From Aeromicrobium flavum (lineage in GTDB: Bacteria > Actinomycetota > Actinomycetes > Propionibacteriales > Nocardioidaceae), in contig NZ_BJZQ01000008.1 of the NCBI RefSeq assembly GCF_007992115.1, positions 1 through 64,000 of the forward strand: a DNA stretch of 64,000 nucleotides, written 5' to 3'. The position numbers and the translations under genes are program-made. The notes below the pieces were generated by a model. That model did not search any database. It was not told where the DNA came from and was given only the letters and a program-made list of their open reading frames with translations. This document shows positions 16,275 through 27,100 of the stretch, piece by piece. Positions within the stretch are counted from its first letter, which is position 1. Each line of letters begins with the position of its first letter.

Positions 16275-19200
16275 ACCCCTCTATCGACGCCGTCGGTGCC
16301 TCCCATGACATCACTAGCACCTACCGGCGGTACCTGAGGTCGCTCCTGGCGGTCCGCGACGCGAAGATGGGTGCGGCGCTCACCCACGCGATCGAGACGA
16401 GCCCGCTTTTGGACAAGGGGCCTTTCTTGGAGGCCACGCCTCCTTACGCTCCCCGAGCCACGCTCCAGGACCTCATCGATGAGGGTGTTCTCACCCCCGG
16501 GTTCGCTGATATGGCCAGTGCCGCCCTGCCGTTTGACCGGCCTCTGTACGCCCATCAGGAGAGTTCCGTCCGCAAGGTTGGAGCCGGGCGGAACGTGGTC
16601 GTTGCCACGGGGACCGGATCCGGTAAGACAGAGTCGTTCCTCTTGCCGATCCTTGACTCGCTTGTGCGCGAGAAGGAGGCAGGGACCCTCGGACCCGGCG
16701 TACGAGCGCTTCTCCTATACCCGATGAATGCACTGGCGAATGACCAGATGAAACGCCTGCGACAGCTGCTTGCGCAGTACCCGGACATCACCTTCGGTCG
16801 GTACACCGGAGAGACCGAGCAGGACCCCATCAAGGCCCGCGAGAAGTTCGCGGACCTCAACATCGGCGAGCCGATCCTGCCGAACGAGATCCTCAGCCGC
16901 CAGGAGATCCGAGATGCGCCTCCGCACTTCTTGCTGACGAACTACGCGATGCTCGAGTACTTGTTGCTTCGGCCCTTGGACTTCGAGCTCTTCGGTGACG
17001 GCAACAGTTGGCGCTTCATCGTCGTCGATGAAGCGCACGTCTACGACGGCACTCAGGGCGCCGAAGTTGCCATGTTGTTGCGCCGTGTCCGGGATCGAGT
17101 GGCTCCAGGGCGGGCGATTCAGTGCATCGCCACGTCCGCGACGGTTGGCGGCGACACCGACCCTTCGACCGTGACGACCTTCGCCACGAACCTCTTCGGC
17201 GAACCCTTCGAGTGGCGAGAGGGCGACCCCGAGCGGCAGGACCTGATCCTTGCGCGTCGAGTAGGCCTCCCCAACGGGCCGTTCTGGGGGCCACTGTCTG
17301 CCCTCGAGTGTGTCCAGATAGCCGCCAGTGCCGACCCTGAGTCAGCGGTTCTGGCCAAGGCTGAAGCGCACGGCGCAGTCGGCGAGACCGCCGCTGACGT
17401 CCTGGTGAACGAGCAGAGCCTTGCCGAAGTGCGCCGTATCTTGACAGAGGGTCCCCAGCCGATCAGGACGGTGGCCAGACGGGTGTTCGGTGACAGCGAT
17501 GAAGCCGAGGCCGGTCTGGCCGCGCTGGTTCAACTTGGGAGCGCACTGCGTCGACACGATGGAACGACCCCCCTATCAGCTCGTTATCACCTCTTCCTAC
17601 GGGCCACCGAAGGGGCTTTCACGTGCTTGGGCACGTCAGGCCCCCACGTGCAGCTGGCACGACACGAGAACTGCCCGGACTGCGCTGCGCGCATGTTCGA
17701 AGTGGGTTCGTGCACCCGGTGCGGCTCCGTCCACTTGGCTGGGTCAGTAGAGAAGGTCGGTACTCAGGACTTCTTCTTCCCGCCCAGAGCCAGCCAGCGT
17801 CCCACCTGGTTGGTCCTCGGCGATCCGGACGGAAACGTTGACGAGGACGAGGAGGCCGTCGCCTCCGATGTGTTCCTGCTTGAGAGTGAAGCGTTTGCTC
17901 TGTGCGTCATGTGTGGAGCGCTCGGAGCTCCGGGCTCTGGGACGTGCCCGTCCCCTGAGTGCTCCTCGACCGAGGTGAGACTGGTCCGGCGACTCAAGCG
18001 ACAGGGCGAGGAAGTCGCGGGTTGCTTGGTGTGCGGTGCGCGTGGCCAGGGAACTGTCCGGGGGCTTCAGTCGGGCGCGGACGCCAGCGGTGCCGTGATC
18101 GCCACCTCGCTGTACCAGAACCTCAGCGCGCCTGATGTGCCCTTGACGGTGACCGACCACAAGCTGCTGATGTTCAGCGACAGCAGGCAGGCAGCTGCCT
18201 ACTTCGCGCCCTATCTCGAAGATTCCTACGCCCGAGTTCGCCGTCGTCGGCTGCTGAGTCAGAGCTTGGTCCAGGCCGGAACGACAGATGATCCGGTGGG
18301 CGTGGAGGACCTGCTCTTCCACCTGCGAAAGGTAGCCGAGAACGCCGGGGAGTTCGAATGGAACGCGTCGGCCCAGAAGCAGACACGCCACGTCGCTCCG
18401 TGGTTGATGGCCGAGATCCTCAGCACGGACGATCGCCAGTCGTTGGAAGGGTTGGGACTCGTGAGTATCGAACTCATCAGGAACCCTGCTTGGGTGGCGC
18501 CGGCTCCTCTGGTGCAGCTCGGCCTGTCCCCCGATGAAGCGTGGGACCTGATTCAGGAACTGGTCCGAAGTCTGCGTCAACAGGGCGTGGTCTCCATGCC
18601 GGAGCAGGTGGCGCCGAACGACGATATCTTCGCACCCCGACTGGGGCCGATCTTCGTGCGTGGAGAAGGCCCGGAGCCTGGCAAGAAGGTGTTGTCCTGG
18701 CTTCCGGGCAAGGGAACGAATCGGCGCATCGACTATGTGCGGAGAGTGCTGCGGGCCCTTGACCAACAAGTGGACCCGGCAATGGTTCTTGAAGGTGTCT
18801 GGCGAATCCTCACGGCTCCCAACAGCCAAGTGGATTGGTTGCGCACCACTAACGAACCCAAACAGGGGACGGTGCAGCAGGTGGATCACGGAGCTGTGCG
18901 TCTGAGGTGGGTCACGGGGGCAGCCCCGGTCTACCGTTGCTCGGTGTGTCGCCGTACGACGCCGGTGTCGGTGCGGGCTGTGTGCCCTGCCCTCGGTTGC
19001 GAAGGAACGCTGGTGAAGTTCGCTCCACCGGCGATGGAGAATGAGGCGGACCACTACCGGAACCTGTACCGGGCGATGCGCCCGGCCAAGCTCACGGCGC
19101 TGGAACACACGGCACAGTGGACAGGTCGCGAAGCTGCAGCGATTCAGCAGAAGTTCGTCACCGGCCAGGTCAACGCCTTGTCGTGCTCGACCACGTTCGA

Positions 19201-21238
19201 GTTGGGCGTCGACGTGGGAGAATTACAAGCGGTGCTCCTACGAAACATGCCACCGACGACTGCCAACTACCTGCAGCGGGCGGGGCGTGCGGGTCGTCGC
19301 GCCGGTGCTGCTGCCCTGGTGGTTACCTATGCTCAGCGCCGCTCCCACGACCTGAGCAGGTTCGCAGCTCCCGAGGTGATGATGTCCGGTTCGGTGCGTT
19401 CGCCGTATGTCCCGCTGACCAATGAGCGCATTGACCGCCGCCACGTCCACTCAGTGACGTTGGCCGCGTTCTTCCGCTGGTATTTCGAGGAGACTTTGCG
19501 CATTGCCCGCACGGCAGGGGAGTTCTTCCTTGACGGGAACCAACACGAGGTTCCACCGGTCACCTTGGTCGAGCAGTTCCTCAAGGTGGTTCCCAGCGCA
19601 CTCACCGACTCATTGCTCCGCGTGGTCCCGCGTTCGGTCGCTCAACGCCTCGACATTGAGGGCGGAGATTGGGTAACAGAACTGCTTGATCTCCTGAAGC
19701 AGACTCGTGAAGAACTTGAAAATGACGTCCAGGCTCTCAAAGAGCTGGAAGTCGCGGCCGCAGCCGCGGGGAACTACGGTCTCGCGCAGCGCTACAGCAA
19801 GGTGGTCGCCACGCTGCACAAGCGCGAGTTGCTGGGATACCTGTCCAACCACAACGTCTTGCCCAAGTACGGGTTCCCGGTCGATTCTGTCGAACTCCGC
19901 ACGAACTATGGCAGGTCCGAGCACAACGTGGGCAAGTTGGTGGAGCTCAGCAGGGACCTCTCCCGGGCGATCCACGAATACGCGCCGGGTTCCCAGATCG
20001 TTGCCGGTGGGCGGGTTTGGACTTCACGCGGGGTATACCGGATGCCGGGGCGGGAGCCCGAATCGTTCAAGTACCGAGTGTGTGAAGGGTGCGGCTCATT
20101 CCGTCGCTCCCACGGCGAGGTCGATCCCATCTGCGATCGATGTGGGACCGAGTCGACGCGGATGCAGCGCACGCTGACAGTTCCGGAGTTCGGATTCGTT
20201 GCGGATCCCGAGACGACCCGGCCCGGCAGTCGTCCTCCCCAGCAGTTCTGGAGCGGATCTGTCCACGTGCTCGCCCAATCAGCGGAGGCGACGGAATCCG
20301 TGTTGGCCTTGGATGGGGGGCAGATCACCGTCAGCCAGGGCCCGCGGGGACGTATGGTCGCGATCGCCGACGGGCCGTCCGGGATGGGGTTCTGGATCTG
20401 TCAATGGTGTGGTTACGGTGCGCCATGCGCCGAACACCCGAGAAGGCCACCGGGATCTCACACGAGCCCGGTCACGGGCAAGCCGTGTACAGGGCCGGCC
20501 GACCGCTTGGATCTGGCGCACACATACGAGACTGACCTGCTCGACCTCGCGTTCTCCGCTGGACTGTCGGACGACAAGGACACGTGGAAGTCTGTTCTGT
20601 ACGCCATTGTGGAGGCCGCCAGCGAGTCCTTGGAGATCGCCCGCGATGACATCGGCGGAACCTTGTCGCCGACGGGGATGAACGCTTGGTCCGTGTCGTT
20701 GTTCGACACGGTTCCGGGTGGAGCAGGGCACGTCCTGTTGGTCGCCCAGAATCTGCCGAAGGTCCTGCGCGCGGCCTTGGGCCGTGTCGAGAACTGTGAG
20801 TGTGGACCGGAGACGTCGTGCTACGGATGTCTGCGGAGCTTCAGCAATCAACGCGACCATGACGTGCTGTCTCGTGGCCGCGCTGCCGAGCTGCTCTCCA
20901 CCCTGCTCGGCTCGTCGGCATCGGAACGTGCGTCTTCAGACGCGCCCCAGATCCAGGACTCCGATGACCTCCCTTCGGAGTGGCGGGCTGCTTGGGCTCA
21001 AGCAAACCAAGGTGAGCGCGCGTTGTTGCTGACGCTGCTGGCAGCCGATGTTCCTGTCCCGACAGTGGGGGCGGAAACCGAGGAGGGGGTTCCGCTCTCG
21101 CTGAGTTGGCCCCACGCGAAGGTGGCCGTCTCCACTGGACTCGAACCTGCTGAGATGGAGCAATTAGTCAACGCCGGATGGAAAGTCGTGGCAGATGACG
21201 CAGCCTCTGTTGCCGCGGCCGTTGGGGCCGGCGGGTGA
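16271..21238 (+). CDS. YprA-like DEAD/DEAH helicase with DUF1998-type C-terminus
   Basis: 1655 aa. Walker A GTGSGKT is at about residues 114-120, DEAH at 253-256, SAT (TSATVGG) near 298, and motif [15 protein letters not shown] at about 1000-1012. Several zinc-ribbon Cys pairs occur between residues 460 and 930. The C-terminal cluster [12 protein letters not shown] (Cys 1509-1520) is the DUF1998/MZB-type zinc site. This is the layout of YprA/MrfA-related DNA helicases found in DISARM- and Druantia-like systems. GTG 16271 overlaps the previous stop and has GAGGAA upstream; the longer frame starting at 16061 is inside the preceding gene. Probably a translocase acting on invading DNA. Confidence 0.9.
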   Translation: MNPSIDAVGASHDITSTYRRYLRSLLAVRDAKMGAALTHAIETSPLLDKGPFLEATPPYAPRATLQDLIDEGVLTPGFADMASAALPFDRPLYAHQESSVRKVGAGRNVVVATGTGSGKTESFLLPILDSLVREKEAGTLGPGVRALLLYPMNALANDQMKRLRQLLAQYPDITFGRYTGETEQDPIKAREKFADLNIGEPILPNEILSRQEIRDAPPHFLLTNYAMLEYLLLRPLDFELFGDGNSWRFIVVDEAHVYDGTQGAEVAMLLRRVRDRVAPGRAIQCIATSATVGGDTDPSTVTTFATNLFGEPFEWREGDPERQDLILARRVGLPNGPFWGPLSALECVQIAASADPESAVLAKAEAHGAVGETAADVLVNEQSLAEVRRILTEGPQPIRTVARRVFGDSDEAEAGLAALVQLGSALRRHDGTTPLSARYHLFLRATEGAFTCLGTSGPHVQLARHENCPDCAARMFEVGSCTRCGSVHLAGSVEKVGTQDFFFPPRASQRPTWLVLGDPDGNVDEDEEAVASDVFLLESEAFALCVMCGALGAPGSGTCPSPECSSTEVRLVRRLKRQGEEVAGCLVCGARGQGTVRGLQSGADASGAVIATSLYQNLSAPDVPLTVTDHKLLMFSDSRQAAAYFAPYLEDSYARVRRRRLLSQSLVQAGTTDDPVGVEDLLFHLRKVAENAGEFEWNASAQKQTRHVAPWLMAEILSTDDRQSLEGLGLVSIELIRNPAWVAPAPLVQLGLSPDEAWDLIQELVRSLRQQGVVSMPEQVAPNDDIFAPRLGPIFVRGEGPEPGKKVLSWLPGKGTNRRIDYVRRVLRALDQQVDPAMVLEGVWRILTAPNSQVDWLRTTNEPKQGTVQQVDHGAVRLRWVTGAAPVYRCSVCRRTTPVSVRAVCPALGCEGTLVKFAPPAMENEADHYRNLYRAMRPAKLTALEHTAQWTGREAAAIQQKFVTGQVNALSCSTTFELGVDVGELQAVLLRNMPPTTANYLQRAGRAGRRAGAAALVVTYAQRRSHDLSRFAAPEVMMSGSVRSPYVPLTNERIDRRHVHSVTLAAFFRWYFEETLRIARTAGEFFLDGNQHEVPPVTLVEQFLKVVPSALTDSLLRVVPRSVAQRLDIEGGDWVTELLDLLKQTREELENDVQALKELEVAAAAAGNYGLAQRYSKVVATLHKRELLGYLSNHNVLPKYGFPVDSVELRTNYGRSEHNVGKLVELSRDLSRAIHEYAPGSQIVAGGRVWTSRGVYRMPGREPESFKYRVCEGCGSFRRSHGEVDPICDRCGTESTRMQRTLTVPEFGFVADPETTRPGSRPPQQFWSGSVHVLAQSAEATESVLALDGGQITVSQGPRGRMVAIADGPSGMGFWICQWCGYGAPCAEHPRRPPGSHTSPVTGKPCTGPADRLDLAHTYETDLLDLAFSAGLSDDKDTWKSVLYAIVEAASESLEIARDDIGGTLSPTGMNAWSVSLFDTVPGGAGHVLLVAQNLPKVLRAALGRVENCECGPETSCYGCLRSFSNQRDHDVLSRGRAAELLSTLLGSSASERASSDAPQIQDSDDLPSEWRAAWAQANQGERALLLTLLAADVPVPTVGAETEEGVPLSLSWPHAKVAVSTGLEPAEMEQLVNAGWKVVADDAASVAAAVGAGG

Positions 21239-21294
21239 GTGGACCCTCACGGCAGCAACGGGTGTGTTCCTCAGACGCAGTGGATCACGCCGAC

Positions 21295-21300
21295 TAGGGT
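21295..21300 (+). promoter_or_regulatory. Possible internal leaderless promoter
   Basis: TAGGGT lies 6 nt before GTG 21307 in the only real gap (68 bp) of the array, and there is no ribosome site. It suggests the last four genes can be transcribed apart from the first two. Confidence 0.45.
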
Positions 21301-21306
21301 TCCAAC

Positions 21307-24195
21307 GTGACGATGTCGGGCGCAACAGAGGTGGCAAGTGAGTTCGCGGCGCCGGGTTCGGTTCTCGAGATTCGTGACGAGACATGGCTCGTCACTCGCA
21401 GTGAGCGAGCCACCGACGGATGGTTTGTCGAGGTCCAGGGTCTGAGCGAGCTGGTGCGTGGCACCCAAGCGATTTTCTCCACCGCACTGGACAAGATCAC
21501 GCCCCTGGACCCTGCGAAGGCGACGGTGCGTGTCGACATGAGCCCGGGGTTCAAGCAGTCCCGTCTCTGGCTAGAGGCGTCGCTGCGCAAGACCGCCGTC
21601 CCGATGACGGACCCTCGCCTGACGGTGGCGACCCGTGGTCTCCTCGACCCCCTGCCCTATCAGGAGGCGGCTGTCCGGCAGGCGCTCGACCCGGAGAACC
21701 TGCGGCCCAGGATCCTGCTGGCCGATGCCGTCGGATTGGGCAAGACCTTGGAGATCGGCATGATCCTGGCCGAGCTCGTACGCCGTGGACGGGGCGAGCG
21801 CATCCTGGTGGTGACGCCGAGGCACGTGCTGGAGCAGATGCAGTTCGAGTTGTGGACCAGGTTCGCCCTGCCGTTCGTTCGACTCGACTCGGTGGGCATC
21901 CAGCGGATCCGGCAGAAGCTGCCCGCCAACCGCAACCCCTTCGCCCATTTCAAGCGCGCCATCGTCTCCATCGACACTCTGAAGTCCGACCGCTACCTGG
22001 CGTACCTGGAGAAGCAGCACTGGGACGCGGTTGTCATCGACGAGTCCCACAACGTCACCAACGACGCCACCCAGAACAACCGTCTGGCACGCCTACTCAG
22101 CCAGAAGAGCGAGGCCCTCATCCTCGCGAGCGCCACCCCACACAACGGCAAGCCGGAATCCTTCGCCGAGCTCATCCGGATGCTAGAGCCCAGCGCCGTC
22201 ACCCCCGACGGGGAGCTCGTCGAGGACGAGGTGCGGCGCCTGATCATCCGCCGTCACCGACATAGCCCGGACGTCGCAAGTGTCGTCGGCGCCGACTGGG
22301 CGGAGCGACACGAGCCCCACAACCTGCTGGTGGACGCCAACCCGATCGAGGACGAGATCGCCCAGGAACTTGAGCACACCTGGCTGCACCCCCAAGACGG
22401 CGCCTCGCCGTACTCCGGTGGCAAGAACCTCCGACTTTTCCCGTGGATCCTGGCTAAGGCATTCCTGAGTAGTCCTGCCGCGCTCGCCTCGACTGTCACC
22501 GAACGATTGAAGCGGCTCGATCCCGACAGCCCGACGGCCCCGAAAGAAACCGAAGCCCTCAAGGTCCTCGGCGACCTCGCCGAACGCAATGTGCAGCAGG
22601 GCAGCGCCAAGTACGACCGCCTCGTCGACCACCTCAAGGAAATCGGCATCAGTCGCACGGGCGACGCCCGCGTCGTTATCTTCGCGGAGCGGGTCGGCAC
22701 GCTGACCTGGTTGCAGGAGCGGCTCGTGGAGACGTTCAAGCTGAAATCGGAACAGATCCGGGTGCTCCACGGCGGCATCAGCGACGTGGAGCAGCAGGAG
22801 ATCGTCGAATCCTTCAAGGCCGAGTCCAGCCCGATCCGAGTGCTGGTCACCGGCGACGTGGCTTCCGAAGGTGTCAACCTCCACCTGCAGTGTCATGAGC
22901 TCGTGCACTACGACATCCCGTGGAGTTTGATCCGCATCGAACAGCGCAACGGCCGCATCGACCGCTACGGCCAGCGCCATCGGCCAAGGATCACCACCCT
23001 CCTGCTCAACCCCGCGACGGAGAAGTTCGGCGGCGACATCCGCGTCCTCCAGCGGCTGGTGACCAAGGAGCACGAGGCTCACCAGGCGTTGGGTGACAGT
23101 GCCTCGTTGATGGGGACCTACGACGTGAAGGCTGAGGAGGACGCGATCCGAGAGGTCCTCGCCGGTCGCAAGGAGCTCGACGAAGTCGTGCGCACGGTCG
23201 ACGACGTCAAGGCAGGCAACGGCGTCGAGGCGATGCTGGCCCGCCTTTTCGAGATGGGTGACGCACCCAAGCCGGAGGCGGCGGCCGCCACGAGCGCCGC
23301 CGTCGACAGCGTCTTCGACGACGACCTCGACTTTTTGCGCGACGCCCTCGAGCTCGCCTTCGAGACGCCGGGTGCGTCGGTCCAGATGGGTGGCGTTAAC
23401 TGGCGCGAGCACCAGCAACACGCGATCGTCGAGTTCGTGCCGAGCAATGACTTGAAACAGCGGCTCGACGTACTGCCGCAGTCGTACCTGAAGGAGCGGA
23501 AGGTCTCCGGCGGTATCCGGTTGGCGACCACTCTGGACCGCGGCAAGCAGGCGCTGATCGATGCCCGCGGTCCGGAGTCGACGTCGTTGTGGCCCGAGGC
23601 ACACTACCTGGGACCGCTCCACCCGAGCCTGGACTGGGCGGCTGACCGAGCGTTGGAGTCGCTGGGCCGCAATGAGGTCTTTGCGGTCGCCGGCCAGGGG
23701 GAGCAGGCATTCCTCTTGCTCCAAGGGACGCTCACCAACGCTCGTGGTCAAGTGGTCTCCGCGACCTACGTCGTCGTGCAGTTCCCCGACGCCGCCGACC
23801 CTGTCTTCGCGCTGCCGCAACAGGTCACCACACTGCGCGAGGCTTTCGAGGTGATGGAGTTCCGTCCCGGCGGAGCGAACACCGGCCTCTTAGCCGGGGC
23901 TGAGGGCTTGGACGTGTACGTGGCTCCCGGTGTCGCAGCGGCTCGCACCGTCCTCGACGGTGCGTTCCAAGCCGTCGCCGCAGGTGTCACCGACCGGGTC
24001 GAGCGGTGGTCCGAGCGCGCGACCCAGTGGCAACGGGAGGCGGACGCGCTGGCGCAGCGGCTAGAGATCAAGACCCGTCGGGTCAGGGTTGAGGAGGAGC
24101 GCGCGCTGGTGCGCACGATGCTGCCCGACCAACAGTCCGTCCGCCCGTTGCTTTTGGTTGTGCCTGCACTGAACTCGAAGGGAATGAACGCCTGA
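21307..24195 (+). CDS. SNF2-family (DrmD-like) helicase
   Basis: 962 aa. Walker A DAVGLGKT is at residues 140-147, DESH at 245-248, ASATPHNG soon after, and the SF2 C-terminal motifs VTGDVASEGVNLHLQ and IEQRNGRIDRYGQ at about 516-556. This is the RapA/SNF2 core. The N-terminal 130 residues and the C-terminal 350 residues are family-specific. DISARM class 1 systems encode such a helicase (DrmD) beside a methyltransferase; the same adjacency is seen here. GTG 21307 or ATG 21313 may start it. Its stop overlaps the methylase start by one base (TGATG). Confidence 0.9.
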   Translation: MTMSGATEVASEFAAPGSVLEIRDETWLVTRSERATDGWFVEVQGLSELVRGTQAIFSTALDKITPLDPAKATVRVDMSPGFKQSRLWLEASLRKTAVPMTDPRLTVATRGLLDPLPYQEAAVRQALDPENLRPRILLADAVGLGKTLEIGMILAELVRRGRGERILVVTPRHVLEQMQFELWTRFALPFVRLDSVGIQRIRQKLPANRNPFAHFKRAIVSIDTLKSDRYLAYLEKQHWDAVVIDESHNVTNDATQNNRLARLLSQKSEALILASATPHNGKPESFAELIRMLEPSAVTPDGELVEDEVRRLIIRRHRHSPDVASVVGADWAERHEPHNLLVDANPIEDEIAQELEHTWLHPQDGASPYSGGKNLRLFPWILAKAFLSSPAALASTVTERLKRLDPDSPTAPKETEALKVLGDLAERNVQQGSAKYDRLVDHLKEIGISRTGDARVVIFAERVGTLTWLQERLVETFKLKSEQIRVLHGGISDVEQQEIVESFKAESSPIRVLVTGDVASEGVNLHLQCHELVHYDIPWSLIRIEQRNGRIDRYGQRHRPRITTLLLNPATEKFGGDIRVLQRLVTKEHEAHQALGDSASLMGTYDVKAEEDAIREVLAGRKELDEVVRTVDDVKAGNGVEAMLARLFEMGDAPKPEAAAATSAAVDSVFDDDLDFLRDALELAFETPGASVQMGGVNWREHQQHAIVEFVPSNDLKQRLDVLPQSYLKERKVSGGIRLATTLDRGKQALIDARGPESTSLWPEAHYLGPLHPSLDWAADRALESLGRNEVFAVAGQGEQAFLLLQGTLTNARGQVVSATYVVVQFPDAADPVFALPQQVTTLREAFEVMEFRPGGANTGLLAGAEGLDVYVAPGVAAARTVLDGAFQAVAAGVTDRVERWSERATQWQREADALAQRLEIKTRRVRVEEERALVRTMLPDQQSVRPLLLVVPALNSKGMNA

Positions 24196-27100
24196 TGTCC
24201 AGCGACGCGATCATCGTGGGGGAGGAGTGGATCAGTGAGCACTACTTCACCACCGATGCGACTAAGGAGTCCTTCAAGGCCCGGGTGCTGGCACGCCGCA
24301 CTGCGTGGGACGCGCTGAAGGATCAGGGCACCCCCCGGACCAGGTTCACCGCGGCTCGCAGCAGCCTCCTCAACCGGTTCGCCACTCTCGATGCCCACGA
24401 CGACCGGGTCGCAGCCGTCCGCGCCCTCAACGCCGACGTCCGGGCCCTGCTGGGATTCGACGGGATCGGTTTCACCAGCAAGGTGCAGGGGCCGGTCACG
24501 TTCCTCTCTGCGGCGGGGCTGGATCACACCGCGGGTCTGGCCATCATCGACGCGTGTCCAGCAGAGACCATTGAGCACCTTCTCGCCAAGGACGAGGACA
24601 ACCTCACCGAAGCGTTCCTGCCTGCCGACGTCGGACCCACAGCTGACGACACGGGCGTCCACAAGGATGCCGTCACCTCCGTGGCACGACTGCTGTCGCT
24701 GCTCTTTCTGCACGATGATTTCAAGCCCGCCTTTGCGCTGGTGCTTGCCGGCCCCCACGTCCTGGTGGCCGAGCGCGAACGGTGGCCCGAGGGCCGCTAC
24801 CTCGCCGTGGACCTCCAGCTGGTCGCCGAGCGCAACGACGACAAGAAGGGTGGCGAGGTCGACCGTGCCCTGGCCTGCCTGGCCTCGGACTCCTTGGCAC
24901 CGGACGCCCAAGGCGACATCTGGTGGACCGACACCCTGTCCGAGTCGGTCAAGCACACGGTCGGGGTCAGCAAGGATCTGCGCGAGGGGGTTCGGCTCTC
25001 GATCGAGATCATCGCCAACGAGGTCGTGGCACGCCGCAAGGCCGGCAGCCTCGATCCGCTCCCGTCCGCTGAGGCGCAGCCCCTGGCCAAGCAGTCGCTG
25101 CGCTTCCTCTATCGGATCCTCTTCCTGCTATACGCAGAGGCGTCGCCCGAGTTGGGTGTGCTTCCCGCTGGCGCCCCAGAGTACGAGAACGGGTACAGCC
25201 TCGACCGACTGCGTGAACTCATCCTGGTTGACCTGCCCACCCGGAACTCACAGGCAGGGACTCACCTGTACGAGTCACTGGGGGCTCTTTTCCGGCTAGT
25301 GGACCGCGGACACGATCCGTCGCGCCACGATCAGGCAGAAGGGGAGTACGTCGACGGTCTCACCTTCCGCTCACTGCGGGCGGATCTCTTCAAACCGGAG
25401 GCGACGGCCCACATTGACGAGGTCGGACTGGGCAACGCCGCACTGCAGCGGGTGCTGCGCCACCTGCTGCTCAGCAAAGAACAGCGGGGCCGCGACCGCG
25501 GCTTCATCTCCTACGCCGAACTCGGGATCAACCAGCTGGGCGCGGTCTACGAGGGCTTGATGTCCTACACCGGCTTCTTCGCCGAGACTGACCTGTACGA
25601 AGTGGCCAAGGACGGCAAGTCCGAGAAGGGCTCGTGGGTGGTGCCGGTCGCGGGGGCCGAAGGCATTGCCGAAAAGGACTTCGTTACGGTCGAGGACAAG
25701 TACGGCGAGCGCAAGCCGGTGCTCCACCCGCAGGGCTCCTTCGTCTTCCGGCTCGCCGGTCGGGAGCGCCAACAGTCCGCCTCCTACTACACGCCCGAGG
25801 TGCTGACCCGCTTCGTCGTCTCCCAGGCCTTGGAAGAACTGCTTGACCAGGACGGGCAACGCACCACCGCAGCGGAGATCCTGGAACTGACGATCTGCGA
25901 GCCGGCGCTTGGGTCGGGTGCCTTCGCCATCGAGGCCGTTCGGCAATTTGCCGAGCAGTACCTGAAGCGTCGCCAGGAAGAGCTCGACGAGAGCGTCGAC
26001 CCGGACGCATATCCCCGCGAACTGCAGCGGGTGAAGGCCTACCTCGCGTTGCATCAGACGTACGGCGTGGACCTCAATGCCACTGCTGTCGAACTGGCGG
26101 AGATCTCGCTGTGGCTCGACACCATGGTCGAAGGGCTCGAGGCACCGTGGTTCGGTCTGCACCTGCGCCGCGGAAATTCCCTCATTGGTGCCCGTAAGGC
26201 CGTCTACTCCCGCTCGACCGTGGAGGACAAGTCCTGGCTCAAGGCAGTGCCGAAGCCGGTCAAGCCGGGAACCAATGACATGGACCACGTCGACAGGATC
26301 GACGGCCGCATCCCGCACTTCCTGCTACCGGCCGAAGGTTGGGGAGCGGCCGCGGACGTCGGCAAGGACATCAAGGAACTGGTGCCCGAGGCCGTTGCCG
26401 ACCTCAAGAAGTGGCGCAGGTCCATGCACGCGAAACCCGGCAAGAAGCAGGTCGACGCCTTGGTCGCCCTTGGCCGCCGCGTCGAACGCCTCTGGGACAT
26501 CGCGGGACACCGTCTCGCCATTGCCGAGCAACAGATCCGGCGCGATATCCCGTTGTGGGGCGCGCCGGAGACCGAGGGCGAGGGGGAGGGTCCGTCGCTC
26601 GGGCGTCACGTGAGTCGCGAGGAGATCGAGGAGTCGCTGGCCGACCCCGACGGCGCCTATCGCCGACTCCGGCTAGTCATGGATGCGTGGTGCGCCTTTT
26701 GGTTCTGGCCGCTGACCGAGGAAGAAGTGGCGCCACCCACGCTTGAGCAGTGGTATGACGCGCTCCGGATGATCCTTGGCGCTGACACGATGAGGGTCAG
26801 CACTGCGCGGAAGGGACAAGACACCCTCGAGTCCGCGCTCATCTGGGACGATCTCGGGGACTTCGAGTACAACGACCGGGTCTTCGCAGACGCTTCAAGG
26901 ATCGACGCGGTACTGAACAAGCACCCGTGGCTGAGGGTTTGTCAGGCGGTTGCTGACCAGCAAGGGTTCTTCCACTGGCAGCTCGACTTCGTCTCGGTGT
27001 TCGATCGCGGGGGCTTTGACCTGCAGGTTGGGAATCCTCCCTGGGTACGTCCAGATTGGGACGCTGCAGCGGCTCTGGGCGAGTACGACGTACGCTTCGC

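Noticed and set aside
22183-23820. 545-residue minus-strand frame within the SNF2 helicase gene
   Set aside because: Shadow frame; the helicase motifs on the plus strand are complete.
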